From: Angiostrongylus vasorum
Taxonomy: Eukaryota; Nematoda; Chromadorea; Rhabditida; Metastrongylidae
DNA: 64,000 nt
NCBI GenBank assembly: GCA_018806985.1
Contig: JADANN010000128.1
Coordinates: 248,001 to 312,000 of the forward strand
Reading direction: 5' to 3'
Position numbers and translations under genes: made by a program. The notes beneath the pieces are model-generated. The model had not been told where the DNA came from, did no database searches, and worked only from the letters and a program-made list of their open reading frames with translations. This document shows, one piece after another, positions 22,230 to 34,194 of the stretch; within the stretch, counting starts at the first letter, position 1, and every line of letters starts with the position of its first letter.

Positions 22230-23600
22230 ATTTAGTTTTGACCAAAACTATTCGTGAAAACCAAATTCTACTGGAAAATCTCCCACCTGCAGAGATTTCT
22301 TTGGAATTCAAGGGAATTCCGCCACAAAAACTGTAGACATCTCGCGGCAGCAATTTCGTGTGCAGTTTTCATAGGTACTGATGAGCAATACCGTGGCTAG
22401 GGAAGACGAGCAACCACAGCCAAGTCATTCTCGGCGGTTTGTGTTCGTTTGAAGTCATGGATTTTGTGTGATGACGGAAAAAACGTCAATTCTGTTTCTC
22501 GCTGGAATTTTGTCATATCTTCTTGACAAACGAAATGCCAACCGATATCGCAAGGGAAAGGATACGTAAATGTGAAAGTTTCTAGAAAAAGCAACCAAAA
22601 AATCCAATTGCAGGTTGAAATTTCTCAAATTCTGGAAAATATTTAAATTTTACTACGTTAGCTTTTTTAAATAACAGAAGTTTGAGGGATTTTTTTTCAG
22701 CCTCAAGCCACTGCTTTTCTGGACAATGAAGTTTTATTTCTATGAGAAAGGTCTTTATGGGAAGAACTAGTCGTTGATGAACACACATTCTAGAAGAGAA
22801 GCACAATGCCAAAGATTCCGATATAACAGTTGCCGTTCTAGTTAAACTGCGAAAAGCCATCAGGTTTTATCGTTTTTGGTGGATTTTTTAATTGTCGGTA
22901 AAATTTCTGAAAGTGGAAGCCAGGAATCAATGTAACGCTTATCTGAGCTCGTCCATATCTCATGTGGATCTTCAGATCTGCGATCTGCATTCATTTCCCG
23001 ATAGCACAGTGACGATTTTGAGAATTTCCTTACTATACGAATTCCGATAAAGTTATCTTACCTGTTGATGTCCAGCGTTTACAAAACTCAGTGCAGCGCT
23101 TTGTTAGCGAAAAGGTCAAAACCATGTTTGTGGTCATTACCCCTTTAAAGCTTTGAGTTTTTCACCTAGAGAAACTAGTGATTCATTATACAAATGACAT
23201 TCTAGTAAATGTCGAATAGTGTCGTTTGCAATGACAATGTTTAACTTTTTGGTTAGTTGCTAACGTTTCTTTATTCACGGTGCGATACTAAATTGATGGT
23301 GTCCGAGTCTTGCTAATAACTCAGGATCATTGTGGTGCCGCTTATAATTGGCCGGTTGTATGATTAAGTGCTGAACATGTCTGCTTAATCAGCAAGGTGT
23401 TCGCCTTTGGGCCGCCCACAATTTCACAAACTAAGAAACGGATTTTTGAGCACGATTAAACAATTGGAGGCTGATTGGATTGGTCTCTTTTTTCTCTGGG
23501 AATTGGCTGACCGTTGCAGTTTCAATGGTTATCGACAGAAATTAAATAGACTAATCTGGGACAATCTGCTGTGAAGAATGTATTAAATGCAAGCTTTATT
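22230..23600. other. unassigned sequence upstream of GT92 gene A
   Basis: The missing first exon of gene A could lie here, but no start with a membrane anchor could be linked by splice sites. A few SINE-like words (ATTGTGGTGCCGCTTATAAT) occur near 23330. Confidence 0.4.
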
Positions 23601-23618
23601 GATCAATGTTTAACAACT

Positions 23619-23909
23619 TATGCTATTTTGCGTGCTATTCCGAATAAGGTTATAGGGGTTTTAGCTTTATTGATGAGTATTCTCTTGTCTTATTTTTTTT
23701 TATGGTAAGTAATTATACGTCGTGTTTAATAAAGTTGAATAGATTTTTGGTTTTTTATGTATATCACGGTTTCTGTGTTGTTGAGTTGGTTAGGTCAGTG
23801 TGTAGTGGAGTATCCTTACTATGATTTGAGTTCGATTCTTTCTTTGATGTATTTTTTTATTATTATGATGTTATTAGTTTATAATTTTAGAAAATTTATT
23901 TATTATTAG
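23619..23909 (+). pseudogene. cytb: cytochrome b C-terminal fragment (mitochondrial origin)
   Basis: Starts at YAILRAIPNKVIGVLALLMS, a signature of the seventh and eighth helix region of cytochrome b. The frame shifts after a run of nine T, then continues with NYTSCL and VLLSWLGQCVVEYPYYDLSS to a TAG at 23907-23909. AGA must be read as Ser, as in invertebrate mitochondria. Confidence 0.88.
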
Positions 23910-23966
23910 TCACAAATAGTGTAGGGATGTATGTTGAATTTAGGTTTTAAAGGAAGATTTTGTGCT
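23910..23966 (+). pseudogene. mitochondrial tRNA-Leu-like remnant between cytb and cox3
   Basis: A short spacer lies where trnL (CUN) sits in chromadorean mitochondria. A TTTAGGT anticodon-loop-like stretch is visible. A fold was not verified. Confidence 0.45.
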
Positions 23967-24268
23967 TTGTATCATAATTTTCATGTTTCGAGGTTGTCTA
24001 GTTATGCTTACTATGTGTTTTCAGGGTCTTAGGCGTTTTTAGTTCATTGGCGTTACTTTTTTAAATTTGGTTTGTTTTTTACCGGTTTTGTTTAGATTAT
24101 TTGTGTTATTGTATATTTCTTTTTTATGAGGGAAGGATACTTCTTTAGAGGGTCTGAGGGGGGTATCATAATTTTTTTGTTATGGATGGATTTAAGTTTG
24201 GTATAATGTTATTTATTTTTTACGAAAGTTATATTTTTTTTAGCATTTTTTGGGTGTTTTTTGATCGA
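23967..24268 (+). pseudogene. cox3: cytochrome oxidase subunit 3 N-terminal fragment (mitochondrial origin)
   Basis: From a TTG start it reads YHNFHVSRLSSYAYYVFSGS, then after frame breaks YFFFMREGYF and GYHNFFVMDGFKFGMMLFIF, ending near the FW.FFD segment. Several stops and shifts show that it is not functional. Confidence 0.85.
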
Positions 24269-24375
24269 TTCTTGAGCGGAGCACCACTGTAATGAAATAC
24301 CCTCACTCTGTGTCCTTTTATACAGGACGGTTGCTGACTGTGTTTGGTTGCTGACCATAATGACTGTGGCGGTAT
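24255..24375 (-). repeat. third repeat type, fragment next to the NUMT
   Basis: CTTGAGCGGAGCACCACTGT and CCTTTTATACAGGACGG (plus strand) are the reverse complement of sequence seen at 47.95-48.02 and 52.4 kb. It starts right at the 3' junction of the mitochondrial insertion. Confidence 0.4.
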
Positions 24376-24639
24376 ATAAGGCTAGAGACGATATAGAACA
24401 GATAGCACATAGGGGGAACAATAATACTTTACGTAATCGATTTCCACTGAACGTCGACCAGAATAAGGAACACATTTTCTTAGAACGAGTGAGATTACAT
24501 CAGCACACCTTAACATGCAGGGGTCCTCGAACCCGGAAGATTCTACGATCAGACTGCACTGAAAAAAGGTAGAGGAGGCATCAAAACCTTATGCCGCGCA
24601 AAAAGTTATACAACAAGGACAATGGAGAAGTAGGTAAGT
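24376..24639. other. unassigned spacer before RTE copy
   Basis: CACTGAAAAAAGGTAGAGGAGGC near 24555 resembles 51553-51580, just beyond the RTE end at 51.5 kb. Otherwise nothing recognised. Confidence 0.35.
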
Positions 24640-26840
24640 TGGCGACCTCGTGAGAAGCGTTTTGCCATGACCATCGATTCATTCGAACAACTAACAATCC
24701 GAATCGGACGTTTATGGTGTAGGTGATGTGGATCAATACCGGCTTTGACAATCTTCATCGTCCACACATTGACATCAATTTATGACGAAAACGATGTCAA
24801 AGCGCTATGTAAGGCCTGGAAAAATTCTACACAGAAGATCATGCATTAAATAAGGATACCATTAGAGAGTTTAACGCTAGCGTTTGACCCAGAAGAACGG
24901 CTGAAAAACCACATTGTGCCGTACAGATTTGGATGGAGCAATCCAAGGCTTTTTCCTAATTTAGGTCGCTATTGTCTAAAAAAGTCTATGCGGAGTCAGC
25001 AAACTGTTGTCGGCGCCTGCGAAGCGCCCATATTTCGAGGAGAGCTGCTAAGTTCAAAAAATGAATTTATAAAACCAATGGAATTCGGAATTTATCCAGA
25101 CCACTAGTGGGCTCATGTGAAAACGGTGTTATTGACAATTTCGATGAGGAGTAAGGCCGGCTCATTCAACATCACATTAGCGCTGTGAAAGCTTCAGCAA
25201 CATTCGAGATGGTACACCGCCGTTTATGGTCGAAGCTGCAGAGGATGGGAAAAGGATTCTCAAAGCCTACTGAAATCTTGCCAACTGCGAAAGCAAGATG
25301 ACTTTACTCCGACGCCCAGACGGAATAGTTACAGCTTCTAGAAAGGCAATGGAGAAAACAATTCAAGATTAACTACTCGGATTTCTTCAATAGCCACCTC
25401 CTCTTGCCCTCATATGGAATAGAAGAGGACGGATATGTCGTACTGCCGGTTCTCGCATCCGATATCTAACCTGCTACGTCGTCGGTCAAAAATCGAACAA
25501 CACCGAACAATCGAAGAACAACAATCGAAAAATCGAAACCGAAGGTTCGGAGAGGATAAGACCTGGACACCTGAAGAACGTTCCGGCAGTCCTCACAAAT
25601 ACACTGGCTCGGCTCTTCACAGGTTACCTGTCCGAATGCAAGGTCCCTACTTAGTTGAGGAACAGCAAGGCTGTGTTGTTTTTCACGAAGGGTGACCTCC
25701 ACAATGTCGGCAATTACCGCCCAATCTGCTTGCTGTTTGTTACAAACTTCTCACTGGAGTCATCTTGACAGAACACTGGACGAAAGGCAGCCATGTGAGC
25801 AAGCAGGGTTAGGAAAAATGATTTAGTTCGATGGACCACATCCACACGATAACAAGACTCAATGAAGTATCGCGAGGGTACAAAAGACCGCTCTTTCTCA
25901 CTTTCATTGATTTAAAGAAGGCCTTTGACTCAACTGAGACAGAAGCAGTCACGGAAGCCCTTGATAGTAAGGGAGTCCTTACTCAGCCCATGAAGATTCT
26001 TCGTGAGCTGTACAAAAATTTCGCAATCAAGGTAACACTATTCTACAACGATATTAACATCGACGTCAAAAAGAGGGGTTAGGCACGGCAATACCATCTC
26101 GTCAAAATTGTTTACCGCCACCCTCGAGATCGTCATACGAACATTGGAATGGGATAACATGGGAGTGAAAATCGATGGGCGGCATTAATACCACCTTCGC
26201 TTTGCTGATTATATCGTTCTTATAACGCCAGACATTAGCAAGGGGGGAACGAAAGCTTGCCGACTTTGATAAAGCCCGTGGAATAATCGGTTTTCGACTA
26301 AATTTTACAAAAACGATGTTCATGAAACCCAACTCCTTGCCCACCTCTTCGACTGCACTGTTCTATCTGCTTTATGGTGTAACTCAGAAATCTGGTTGCC
26401 GCATACGCTTGGTGAAAATCACAACTGTTTTGGAACGCGTATTTGAAAGGAAGATGTTAGGTGTACCTCCCTATCATGCAAGGAAGTGAAGGGGTCCGAA
26501 GCTCCGACATACGTCAGTGATCAAGAATAAAAGAGAAGACCATTTTTACGCCAAATTGTTAGAGATAACATTGGGCGGATACGTAATGCTTGTAAACGGC
26601 AACCGATTGGAAAGATCCGAAGGTGACTGAAATCCTCGGGATGTAAAACGTACGTACAGCACGAAGACCACCGACCCGATGGTCAGAGTTGTTCACGAAG
26701 ACCTTAGAAGAAAGTTATAATGGTCGACAAATCCTTAGAGCGAGCAGAACCCAAAGGGCTACTGTTGCACCCTAACAGGAAGAAATGGAAGATTTACTGG
26801 CGCGCTCTCGGGTCGCTCGACCATCAATAAAACTAAACGT
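24640..26840 (+). mobile_element. RTE-type LINE (family A) copy, 5' truncated
   Basis: Begins within the endonuclease (DSFEQLTIRIGRL near 24675) and runs through the RT. PLFLTFIDLKKAFDS is at about 25890. The catalytic box reads RFADYIVLITPD near 26198, so the second Asp of ADD is Tyr. The 3' end near 26830 matches that of other family A copies. There are numerous frame breaks. Confidence 0.75.
25831..26082 (+). pseudogene. RTE reverse transcriptase fragment
   Basis: An open stretch of 83 codons with STMDHIHTITRL-like start and FIDLKKAFDSTETEAV, RT motif A (the Asp of KKAFDS is catalytic). A frameshift precedes the catalytic box. Confidence 0.7.
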
Positions 26841-26849
26841 GATACGGGT

Positions 26850-28090
26850 GATTAGGGTTTTCGTTAGGAAAAATTCCATTTGTTTTCTTAAGATAAAAAA
26901 CAGATGTATCTTTATTCTCAAGTGGCGCGCCTCAATACAAGCTGAGGTTTGGTTTAAAAGGCAGATGTATGCATTGGAATCAATGCACCCTGACGTCGTT
27001 GTTGCACTAACTACTGTGTTTCTTCTTCTGAACCGGTTATTCTCTTTGTAGTCTTTTCTCTACTAGTCTCTGAATAAGTCGGTTTTCGTAGATTCTAAAC
27101 TTCGTTACAGAAATTTGAATATCTCTTTAAAGCAACATTTCAGTGAAGAAGGCCGCTAACCTTTATAGACATGGATTCTTCAGCAGAGGCCCAACCCTGA
27201 CGGACTTACGAATTACTTGCCGACTTAGGAAGTGATCGTTTTTGGAGACCACGGTGGCTACTATTAAAAGAGTGCTAAATTACAATAAATATTTTTCAAG
27301 AAAGCTACGATTTTTGCAAGCGAATGGCAACTATGCAGAGAGGGTTTTCCTCAGAGGTATGTCAGGTAACCTTGAACAGCAGAACAAAGCCAGAGCTTTC
27401 TGTTTTCTGAAAGACCACGAATGTATGGGCTTAAACAGCTTTTTATTTCCGTCTCATTTTTATTGAGAGCCATCGCATAACGAAAGATTGGGCATCATGA
27501 TATATTTATATAACATTGAAAGATTAAAGAATTCCATGTTGTGTGTAAAAGACCCATTCGTCTTCTCTCTCTTTGGATACCATTTCAGCGCACTCAATAA
27601 TAGGAGACAATAGGAAATAGGGGAACGTAAACACTGAAAGCGTATCTGATCTGGTTGTCTCAAAATTATTCCTTAGCTCCTAATTATCCGTCCCTATCGT
27701 TCTCGCCTTGCTGCGAAATCAAAAGTGTGGAAAAGAAGCACTGGAATTGTTCGAGTAAATTTAGTGAAAATACTCGTCTTCTATGACAAAACAGTTTATA
27801 AAAATTGCTAACTTGATCATGTTACAGTAGCTAGAGAGTAGAGAAAGCTTACCAGATGAGAACACAAAGTTTGCAGAAATGAAGACGGTTTAAACAGCTT
27901 TATGAAAACACATTTCAAGTTTAGGTAGTGAATAGATATAAAACATTTTGTCATCTAGCCGTTTTTTTATAAGCACACAGAGCGGCGTACCCTCCGGCCC
28001 ACACAATCGTTTGCAAACGCTTTGAGAGAGATCAAGCACACTTTGCCGGAACTTACGAAATCACCTTCTCTAGCGTTGAGCAAATCATTC
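26850..28090. other. unassigned sequence
   Basis: Several moderate open frames, the longest at 26785-27051 and 27242-27466, show no known motif and no relative in the window. Confidence 0.45.
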
Positions 28091-28099
28091 AGTCTGACC

Positions 28100-28210
28100 T
28101 TATACATGCATTGTAATATAAGTTTTATCCGGCCCCTGTTCTATTGCAGATATATTAACCACTGTTTTTCCACCTGCTCAAAACAGAAGATGGATAAATG
28201 GTTTTAATTG
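28100..28210 (+). mobile_element. PLE reverse transcriptase scrap
   Basis: About 100 bases encode RPLFYCRYINHCFSTCS and MDKWF, matching the catalytic YCRYIDDCFV region of PLEs with IDD changed to INH. Confidence 0.6.
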
Positions 28211-29060
28211 ATAAGCCTATAACTCAAAAGACCGACTTTCTATAAACCTCGGCATAGATAGTTGATATATTTATTTATATGGTCTTATAAACTGATCTTC
28301 TTTAGCTGATCCGAGGTTGGTATAGGTGTTCGTTGACGTTGTCATTGTTGTTGGTGTTGTTGGTCGATGGTTGACGTTTCTGCGATTTCGCCTTCCTCAG
28401 AGCCTGGACGTATTTTATAATAGAATACTTTACTTATTCGGTGTAAAAGGCTAAAGTATTAATGAAGATCAAAGTTTTAAATAGATGGTGGGTTAGGATG
28501 CTACGGTCATACTGAAAGGCTACTCACCGTGATGTAACGAGTGGCACTGGCCCACGCGTTGTTCACGTGGGGTCGCGAGCACGACACACACCGGGGTCAA
28601 AATATCATTTTGAAATAGGGCGCCAGGTCACGTGTGATAGTGAGGCATTCGTCTTTCCGGTTCATCTTTGGATTTTTGAAACTTATCCAAAACGCTTCAA
28701 GGGTTTTGCGCGTTGATGTTTTCGACTCCTGCGCTAGGACCCATACACTCACTTCAAAATCATCGCCGTTGTGCTTTTTGTGCCCTATGCGTACCTAGAG
28801 GAGTGTTTTGACGAATTTTAGCTTTCCCATCTAGGTGTTCTTTTATGCGGACACAAAGTGGTCTACCCGTTTCCCCAATATATTCCTCTCCGCATGCGTT
28901 ACATGAGATCAAGTATACCTGAACTCATGCAACCCCCGTCTCTCCTGTTAGGACAGATCATACAGTTTTCTGAGCTGCACAAACGATCATAGAGACGGTT
29001 GCGAACTAACTGACGGCGTAGGGTATCAATAGGGATCTCATGACCAAGAACCAAGAACCA
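28211..29060 (-). mobile_element. PLE 3' end with pLTR type 2 (P4)
   Basis: Minus strand from 29060: DTLRRQLVRNRLYDRLCSS, a degraded GIY-YIG region (YIGET broken by a frameshift near 28895), KPLKRFG in place of TLEAFWI and a final SHVTWRPIS. It is followed by the non-coding 3' part and pLTR type 2 (28211-28430), whose hammerhead at 28369-28404 keeps CUGAGGA and GAAACGUC but has a mismatch in stem I. Confidence 0.72.
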
Positions 29061-29079
29061 ATTTGAATTTGACGAAGAA

Positions 29080-29290
29080 CTGAGGTGATTGAATGCGTAT
29101 CTGGATCCTACTATGACATGTGTAATGTCCTACCAATGCGCTTTCTCAGTTGTGGAATCCTTCCAGGTAGGCCTACTATCAATTTGGCGATCCCTTAAAG
29201 AAGAATTGCTTGGTGAGCCCGGGGCTCGAAATCGAACCAGGTGTCTCCTCAGTATGTGTTGCAAGGAACCTCTAACCACTGGGCTGCCAT
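29080..29290 (-). mobile_element. tRNA-headed SINE (family 2)
   Basis: Minus strand: GGCAGCCCAGTGGTTAGAGG (box A-like), then GGTTCGATTTCGAGCCCC (box B-like) and a SINE body ending GATTGAATGCG-like. It lies against the P4 PLE end. Confidence 0.62.
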
Positions 29291-29299
29291 AGTTATCTT

Positions 29300-30230
29300 G
29301 ACCATGACACGTATTATTCTACAACAGTCGAATTTTTTAAATTTGTTTTGTCCATTCTGAAAGGCAATGCCATCTGTTGGCGCCCCTTGGAGCAATGGCG
29401 CATTGATCAAGTATGGTGTACTGCTGATTTCATGTTCTGGCTGAACCCATAAAATGTTCACTTTCTCATTGCCGCTCAAAAGTAATTTTCGGTGAAGGGC
29501 TATGATATACAACCGTGATTCTTTCCCTTTACGTCTTTTTTCTAAAGGTTGCATGTGACGAGACGACGTTTGATATTAGTGTCCAAAACTACCACTGAGA
29601 ATAAATCAATGCAAAGACTCGACTTCAATTTTTAAGAGCCCTTGCATTCCCTGTAGAACTCCTTTCGGTCTAGAGGAATTTGGCGGCTATTCTGATGAAG
29701 ACCGTGGATCACTGTGTTATGAGTTTGTGAAGACTGCAAGAATAAATTACCTGGAGCAGGAAATATGCCACTTACGTGGAAAATACGCTGTGACTCAAAT
29801 GCTTTTTGTCGAAGACAAACCGTTTATAGAAATAATATCGCTCTTTAAAGGTTTTTTTCATGTCGCCACAAGTGATACACATACAAATCGCTTAACACAG
29901 TCACATACAACCATCGTTGAATTTCTGGAGATTAGAAAAAAACAGTTAACTGCTCCTCGAGGAGAACACGTCAAGTGCTGAGTTTTCTCGGAAAAGTACG
30001 ACAAATTTTCGACAGCCGAAGGAATTGTTCCATTAAGAACATTATAAACTTATACACATACTTATCTGTAGGAATTCACTTCTTCTATCTAGACGTAGAG
30101 CCAACGTCGGCATTGAATTTAGTTAGGCTGAAGGTGTAGTTGAATTCACAATGTTTTACTTTTTATTTTCTGCCTTCTGTAATTTCTATGGCACGGTATT
30201 AAGCGAATTACCAGATCAATCCCGTTGACG
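29300..30230. other. unassigned sequence
   Basis: A frame at 29727-29981 with VEFLEIRKKQLT weakly resembles 31687-31941 (VEFLEIQFKTRKRQ). Not enough to call a gene. Confidence 0.4.
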
Positions 30231-30234
30231 GGTG

Positions 30235-30420
30235 ATTGCTGACGGCACTGATCAATAGAACTGGCTGAGAGAAAGGCGAAACGAAAGACCCGCATGATGT
30301 GATAGTGAGCGCGTTACTCCCCGGAAAGGACAATAGCGCGTTCGTTCCCCACCGCAGACACCTGAGGTCCGGAGTTTTGCAAATATCTCAGCAATCTCGT
30401 GGTTATTCCCCAAATAGTTC
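30235..30420 (+). repeat. SINE family 3
   Basis: GCGAAACGAAAGACCCGCAT, GCGCGTTCGTTCCCCACCGC (box B-like) and GGTCCGGAGTTTTGCAAATA. A clean copy of the family. Confidence 0.55.
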
Positions 30421-30799
30421 CCTTTTTCTATACTAGTGTATGTTTCCTGTTCAACTCTAACTATCTTAAGCCTATTTGTCCATCATCTCTAAATTGTCTC
30501 TTACTCACCATCTCATGCAGTTGACTCGCAGGTGGTTGGGAAGGGATTCTGTAACTTTTTTTCAATAAACCGCTCTTCTTTGTCCGTCAGTTCGGCAGTG
30601 AATGAGCAGCAGGCAGCTGAACATACTTTCCAACATCTGCCGTTCCAATGAAGTTTCCGTACGAGCACCTGCGCCCTTTCAATGTAGCACTATCAGATTG
30701 TAGTAGTTGAAAAAACCTTTAGAACCTCTCCCTAGGCGCAGTCTCTACTTCCCTATGGCAAAGCTCCGCCCATTACAGAAGTAATACAAGCAGCCCATC

Positions 30800-31010
30800 A
30801 GCACTCGTCTTGGAGTGTTCGGTTCGTCTCCTCTACTGTTAATGTTGTTGTTGTTACTATAATCATAAAAGTTGTAACCCAGTGTCTCAAGGCGTTCGAC
30901 TCAGCGACTTACACACAAAAGACCCGTGTGGCAGCTACAAGGACTAGTATTCCCAACGCCTTTGTATTCATATAAAGTTGTGAGCTCAACACCACAACAT
31001 TCTCCCTTTT
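30800..31010 (+). repeat. dispersed repeat D, diverged copy
   Basis: GTTGTTGTTACTATAATCAT, then AAGACCCGTGTGGCAGCTAC and ACACCACAAC run parallel to 4660-4850. Confidence 0.35.
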
Positions 31011-31019
31011 TTCAATCAG

Positions 31020-32200
31020 TTAATCATAAAACCTCTGCCGAGGGAATGTAATAAATCGCCTTGGGTCTGTCACTTGTAATAGATAGGAACGACTGAAAAT
31101 GTACTTAACTCAACATGAAGAAGATGCCCAAGCAATCTTCCGCAGCAATGGTTAAGGATTTTTCAGATTTCGTTCGAAAACATATGAAAATTGACATCAA
31201 CATCATCGTAGAGTTTATACTATCTATAGAACGTTAGAGGAAAAGAACATGATGGCAATGCTACCTCTTCCAATTTTATTTTCTTTCTATTCCTTCTTTA
31301 TCCATAGCAGGGTATCATGTGAATTACAAACACAGGGATGCTGAGATATGAGCACAACTCGGAACTTCAGTTCGGCTTTGAACCTGCGTTTACCTGGTAT
31401 TTGAGATCGAAGAAAACGGACATCGAAACCGGTTTAAGAACAGGTCCGATAGTGTGATGAAAATTTAACCACAAATTGGCGAGCATCAACAAAGTTAATC
31501 CCAAGAGGAAGCAAATGTTTCCTAGGGCAAACATTTGCGACATGGGAAAAAAAGTGTTTGAATTCATGCTCAACCAGCACTATTTATAGCTCTAAAACAT
31601 TTTTGGATAAAGGAATGACATTCATAAATGTTGTCATACTCGAAAGACACTACCGCTGTTGGCGATGAGAAAGAGAATGATAGCGAATGAAAGCGGGTCG
31701 TCTCAAACAACGGATCATTCACGTATCACACAACGTTACAGCAAAAAGAAAAGTTGAATTGGTGGAATTTTTGGAAATCCAATTCAAAACACGAAAACGA
31801 CAAATTGTTCAAGAAAATAATTATGGAATACTCGCTTTGAATTTGACGAGCGACTTGCTTATTACGACTGTAAAATTCAATGAAACGGCTTTATTTCTGC
31901 AATTTCACTGTGCTATCGTAGTTCCAACCAATCAGCAGTAGGCAGTTGTAGGCAGAAATTACTTAAAAAGCTATTACTATCGAATATACGAAAAACATGC
32001 GAAAAAACTGGTTTATGATTCTAACAAGGTATGGCGACGCAAGCCTATACATGTAAAACATTGTCTATTGAATGTGCGTTTATTCCATGGTTATCTGTTT
32101 TCAAGGAGTATATTACATTTACACTGTCTTGTACCATTGTCAGAAACCAGAGGACGATATCAACCATGAAATTTATTGAACGTCCTGCATGCCCATGCGT
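31020..32200. other. unassigned sequence downstream of GT92 gene B
   Basis: No gene recognised between dispersed repeat D and the gene B stop codon. Confidence 0.45.
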
Positions 32201-32218
32201 AGATGTCACTAAGACTAA

Positions 32219-32381
32219 TTAATCGTTTCCACCGTACACGTACTGCAGACGCCGTTGCACATTTTCTCTTAACGTCTTCATGTGTTTTTCAGGATAGTCA
32301 GTCATGGAGAACTCTCCAAAGCCCTCAAAATAGGGTAGCCAAAGCTTTCCCCAGTTATCAGAATGAATATCTCGGTAATGC
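32219..32381 (-). CDS. GT92 gene B last exon (j) with stop
   Basis: The acceptor is CATTCAG|G, completing RHYRD. Encodes HYRDIHSDNWGKLWLPYFEG, FGEFSMTDYP and NVQRRLQYVY, then TAA. Intact and the same length as exon j of gene A. Confidence 0.85.
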
Positions 32382-32624
32382 CTGAATGAAAATTTTAATG
32401 AGCATAGCGAAATCATCTCGGAAAATACATAATATGTCTAACAAGGTCATATTTTAAGCTATTACGAAGAAATTCTGTTACTAAAATTCACTAATGGAGT
32501 CGGGGTAAGAAGTAAAAGCAAAAGTCCTGTCATATCCGAATAAATTGTTAACCTATTCAATGAATCTGTTTTACTACTGCAAGGTGATCAGTTTATAACA
32601 AAACACATTAATTTGAGCCCCCAC

Positions 32625-32710
32625 CTAACAATCGCCTCGTATGGTTCCATGTAATACTTTCTATAGCCGTCGAAAAACAAGTCAACACTGTGAACATTAA
32701 CAATAGCGAC
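32625..32710 (-). CDS. GT92 gene B exon i (intact)
   Basis: The acceptor is CTTCAG|GTCGCT and the donor TTAG|GTGGGG; 86 bases. Encodes NVHSVDLFFDGYRKYYMEPY followed by EAIVR. Only 162 bases separate it from exon h, against 7.7 kb in gene A. Confidence 0.8.
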
Positions 32711-32872
32711 CTGAAGCGGAGTGATCATTTTAGAAGATTTAAAGCCGAATATTCCTCTTAAGCTCCACATAAGTGTTCCTTTCTCTAACTTTGAGTAGCT
32801 AACGTTATACACTCTTTCGTCCTCGTAGCTTAATAAATTATCGTTCAGATTACTTCAGCATGTTTGGGATAC

Positions 32873-32966
32873 CTTTTTTTGGGTCAACGATGTACTTCGC
32901 AGTGTGTCCACGCGGCATAATACGCGATGTGTTGTGATATCGCGACGTTGGCATCATTTCAGCAAC
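32873..32966 (-). pseudogene. GT92 gene B exon h
   Basis: Encodes VAEMMPTSRYHNTSRIMPRG and KYIVDPKK. A run of seven A before the donor AG|GTATCC has one base more than the comparable site of gene A. Confidence 0.7.
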
Positions 32967-33109
32967 CTTAATTATGTACCTACAAATTAGATATTTATAC
33001 ATTTATTCCTTAATTATACGCACATGAATTATGTGTTAAATATATCAAAATTGTTGCACCAACTACCTCAAAACTACTAACTGTTCCCAGGATAGACTTT
33101 CTTTTAACC

Positions 33110-33420
33110 TCGGCACAGGAATATGAATGCGTCGTTTTCTATTTCAGCAATCGCGAGGTTGTTATAGAGCATACAATTACTTCCATAAAAAACACAATAC
33201 AATACAACAGTATCCAACGTTTCGGCAGTATCGCTTTCTTCAGAGCCTGGAAGGGTATGCTGAGTTACAATTTACTAGGCCAAACGCTTCAAGAAAACTT
33301 ACAAAAAGAGGAAAACTCTATGGCAATTACATGATCAGCAGCTTCTCGAAACACTCACGCTTTTTTCGCGACTTCCAATGAGGAAGATTAGAACGGCTGA
33401 TTATAGTCGCATATGGTTGA
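33110..33420 (-). repeat. PLE pLTR type 1, left arm of a palindrome
   Basis: The reverse complement of 37125-37445. It includes a decayed hammerhead core at about 33213-33251: GAAACG is kept but the stem I partner is changed. Confidence 0.75.
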
Positions 33421-33618
33421 TGACTGTACCATCCCACATCAGAAATTGATCCGAAGATACGGGGTCAGGTCGCGTGTGACCTCTGGGCATTCCTCCCTGC
33501 TATTCATAGCGGGGTTTTTGGCATTTATCCAAAAAGCCTCAAGAAGTTTTCGCGATGGTGTTTTAGTCTCCTGTGCGAGGATATTGACTTTAACTTCAAA
33601 ATCGTCTCCGCGAACTAG
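33421..33618 (-). mobile_element. PLE 3' coding end, left arm (P5)
   Basis: Minus strand reads GDDFEVKVNILAQETKTPSR, then LLEAFWINAKNP and REECPEVTRDLTPYLR, the C-terminal end of the GIY-YIG protein. It meets the plus-strand copy P6 at about 33618. Confidence 0.75.
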
Positions 33619-34194
33619 TTACGAGATAAGTTCAGAAGGAGAGTGACGCGCCAAAACGAAACACTTGGTCAAAAGAAAGCCCCGTTTATGTTGCCCTTTA
33701 TTAGCGATGAAGTAAGCGTAGCTATTAGACGATGCTTAAGAAGGGCAGGTCTTGAGGAATCGGTAGCGACAGTTGAAATACCACCGGCTACTCTACGTCG
33801 TCAGTTAGTTCGTAACCGCTTGTATGACCGTGTATGTAAAACAACAAATTGCGTAATTTGCCTTTATGGCAGCGACGGTGAGTGCATGAGTTCAGGTACG
33901 ATATGCCTGATCTCTTGTAATAATTTCGGTGATGAATATATTGGCGAAACGGGCAGACAGTTGTGTATCCGTGTAAAACAACACCTAGATGGCAAACGAA
34001 AAGCAAGACGAAGTACTCCACCAGGCACGCATAGGGATAACTAAAACACCAACGCGCAAAGTTCCTGAGGCTTTTTGGATAAGTGCCAAAAACCCCACAG
34101 TGAAGAGCAAGGGCGAATGCCAAGAGGTCACACGCAACCTGGCCCCTTATCTTTGGACCAATTTCTGATGTGGGGTGGTGGAGCAATCAACCAT
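33619..34194 (+). mobile_element. PLE linker and GIY-YIG endonuclease, right arm (P6)
   Basis: An open frame over 33643-34044 gives KKAPFMLPFISDEVSVAIRR, IPPATLRRQLVRNRLYDRVC, a Cys pair and FGDEYIGETGRQLCIRVKQH. The coding end then continues to 34194, where an RTE interrupts it; the pLTR resumes at 37125. GIY-YIG endonucleases cut the target for PLE insertion. This is the longest intact GIY-YIG frame in the window. Confidence 0.85.

Larger units (their letters stand above)
23617..24268 (+). other. NUMT: nuclear copy of mitochondrial cytb-trnL-cox3
   Basis: The plus strand switches abruptly to the very T-rich composition of nematode mitochondrial coding strands. Read with the invertebrate mitochondrial code it gives the C terminus of cytochrome b, a tRNA-Leu-like segment and the N-terminal part of cytochrome oxidase subunit 3, in the gene order of chromadorean nematodes. 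Both open frames contain shifts and stops. It is flanked by repeats that also occur elsewhere in the window, so it is an insertion into nuclear DNA rather than stray mitochondrial sequence. Confidence 0.88.

Noticed and set aside
22582..22860. Minus-strand open frame upstream of GT92 gene A, considered as the missing first exon
   Set aside because: No signal-anchor segment and no splice site leading in phase to exon a; no relative upstream of gene B.
23617..24268. Mitochondrial contamination of the assembly
   Set aside because: Nuclear repeats continue on both sides and the frames are damaged; only 650 bases are present. A spanning-read check is still named under findings.
29727..31941. Two plus-strand frames sharing VEFLEI (29727-29981 and 31687-31941) as a gene pair
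   Set aside because: Similarity is limited to about a dozen residues and flanking nucleotides do not align.
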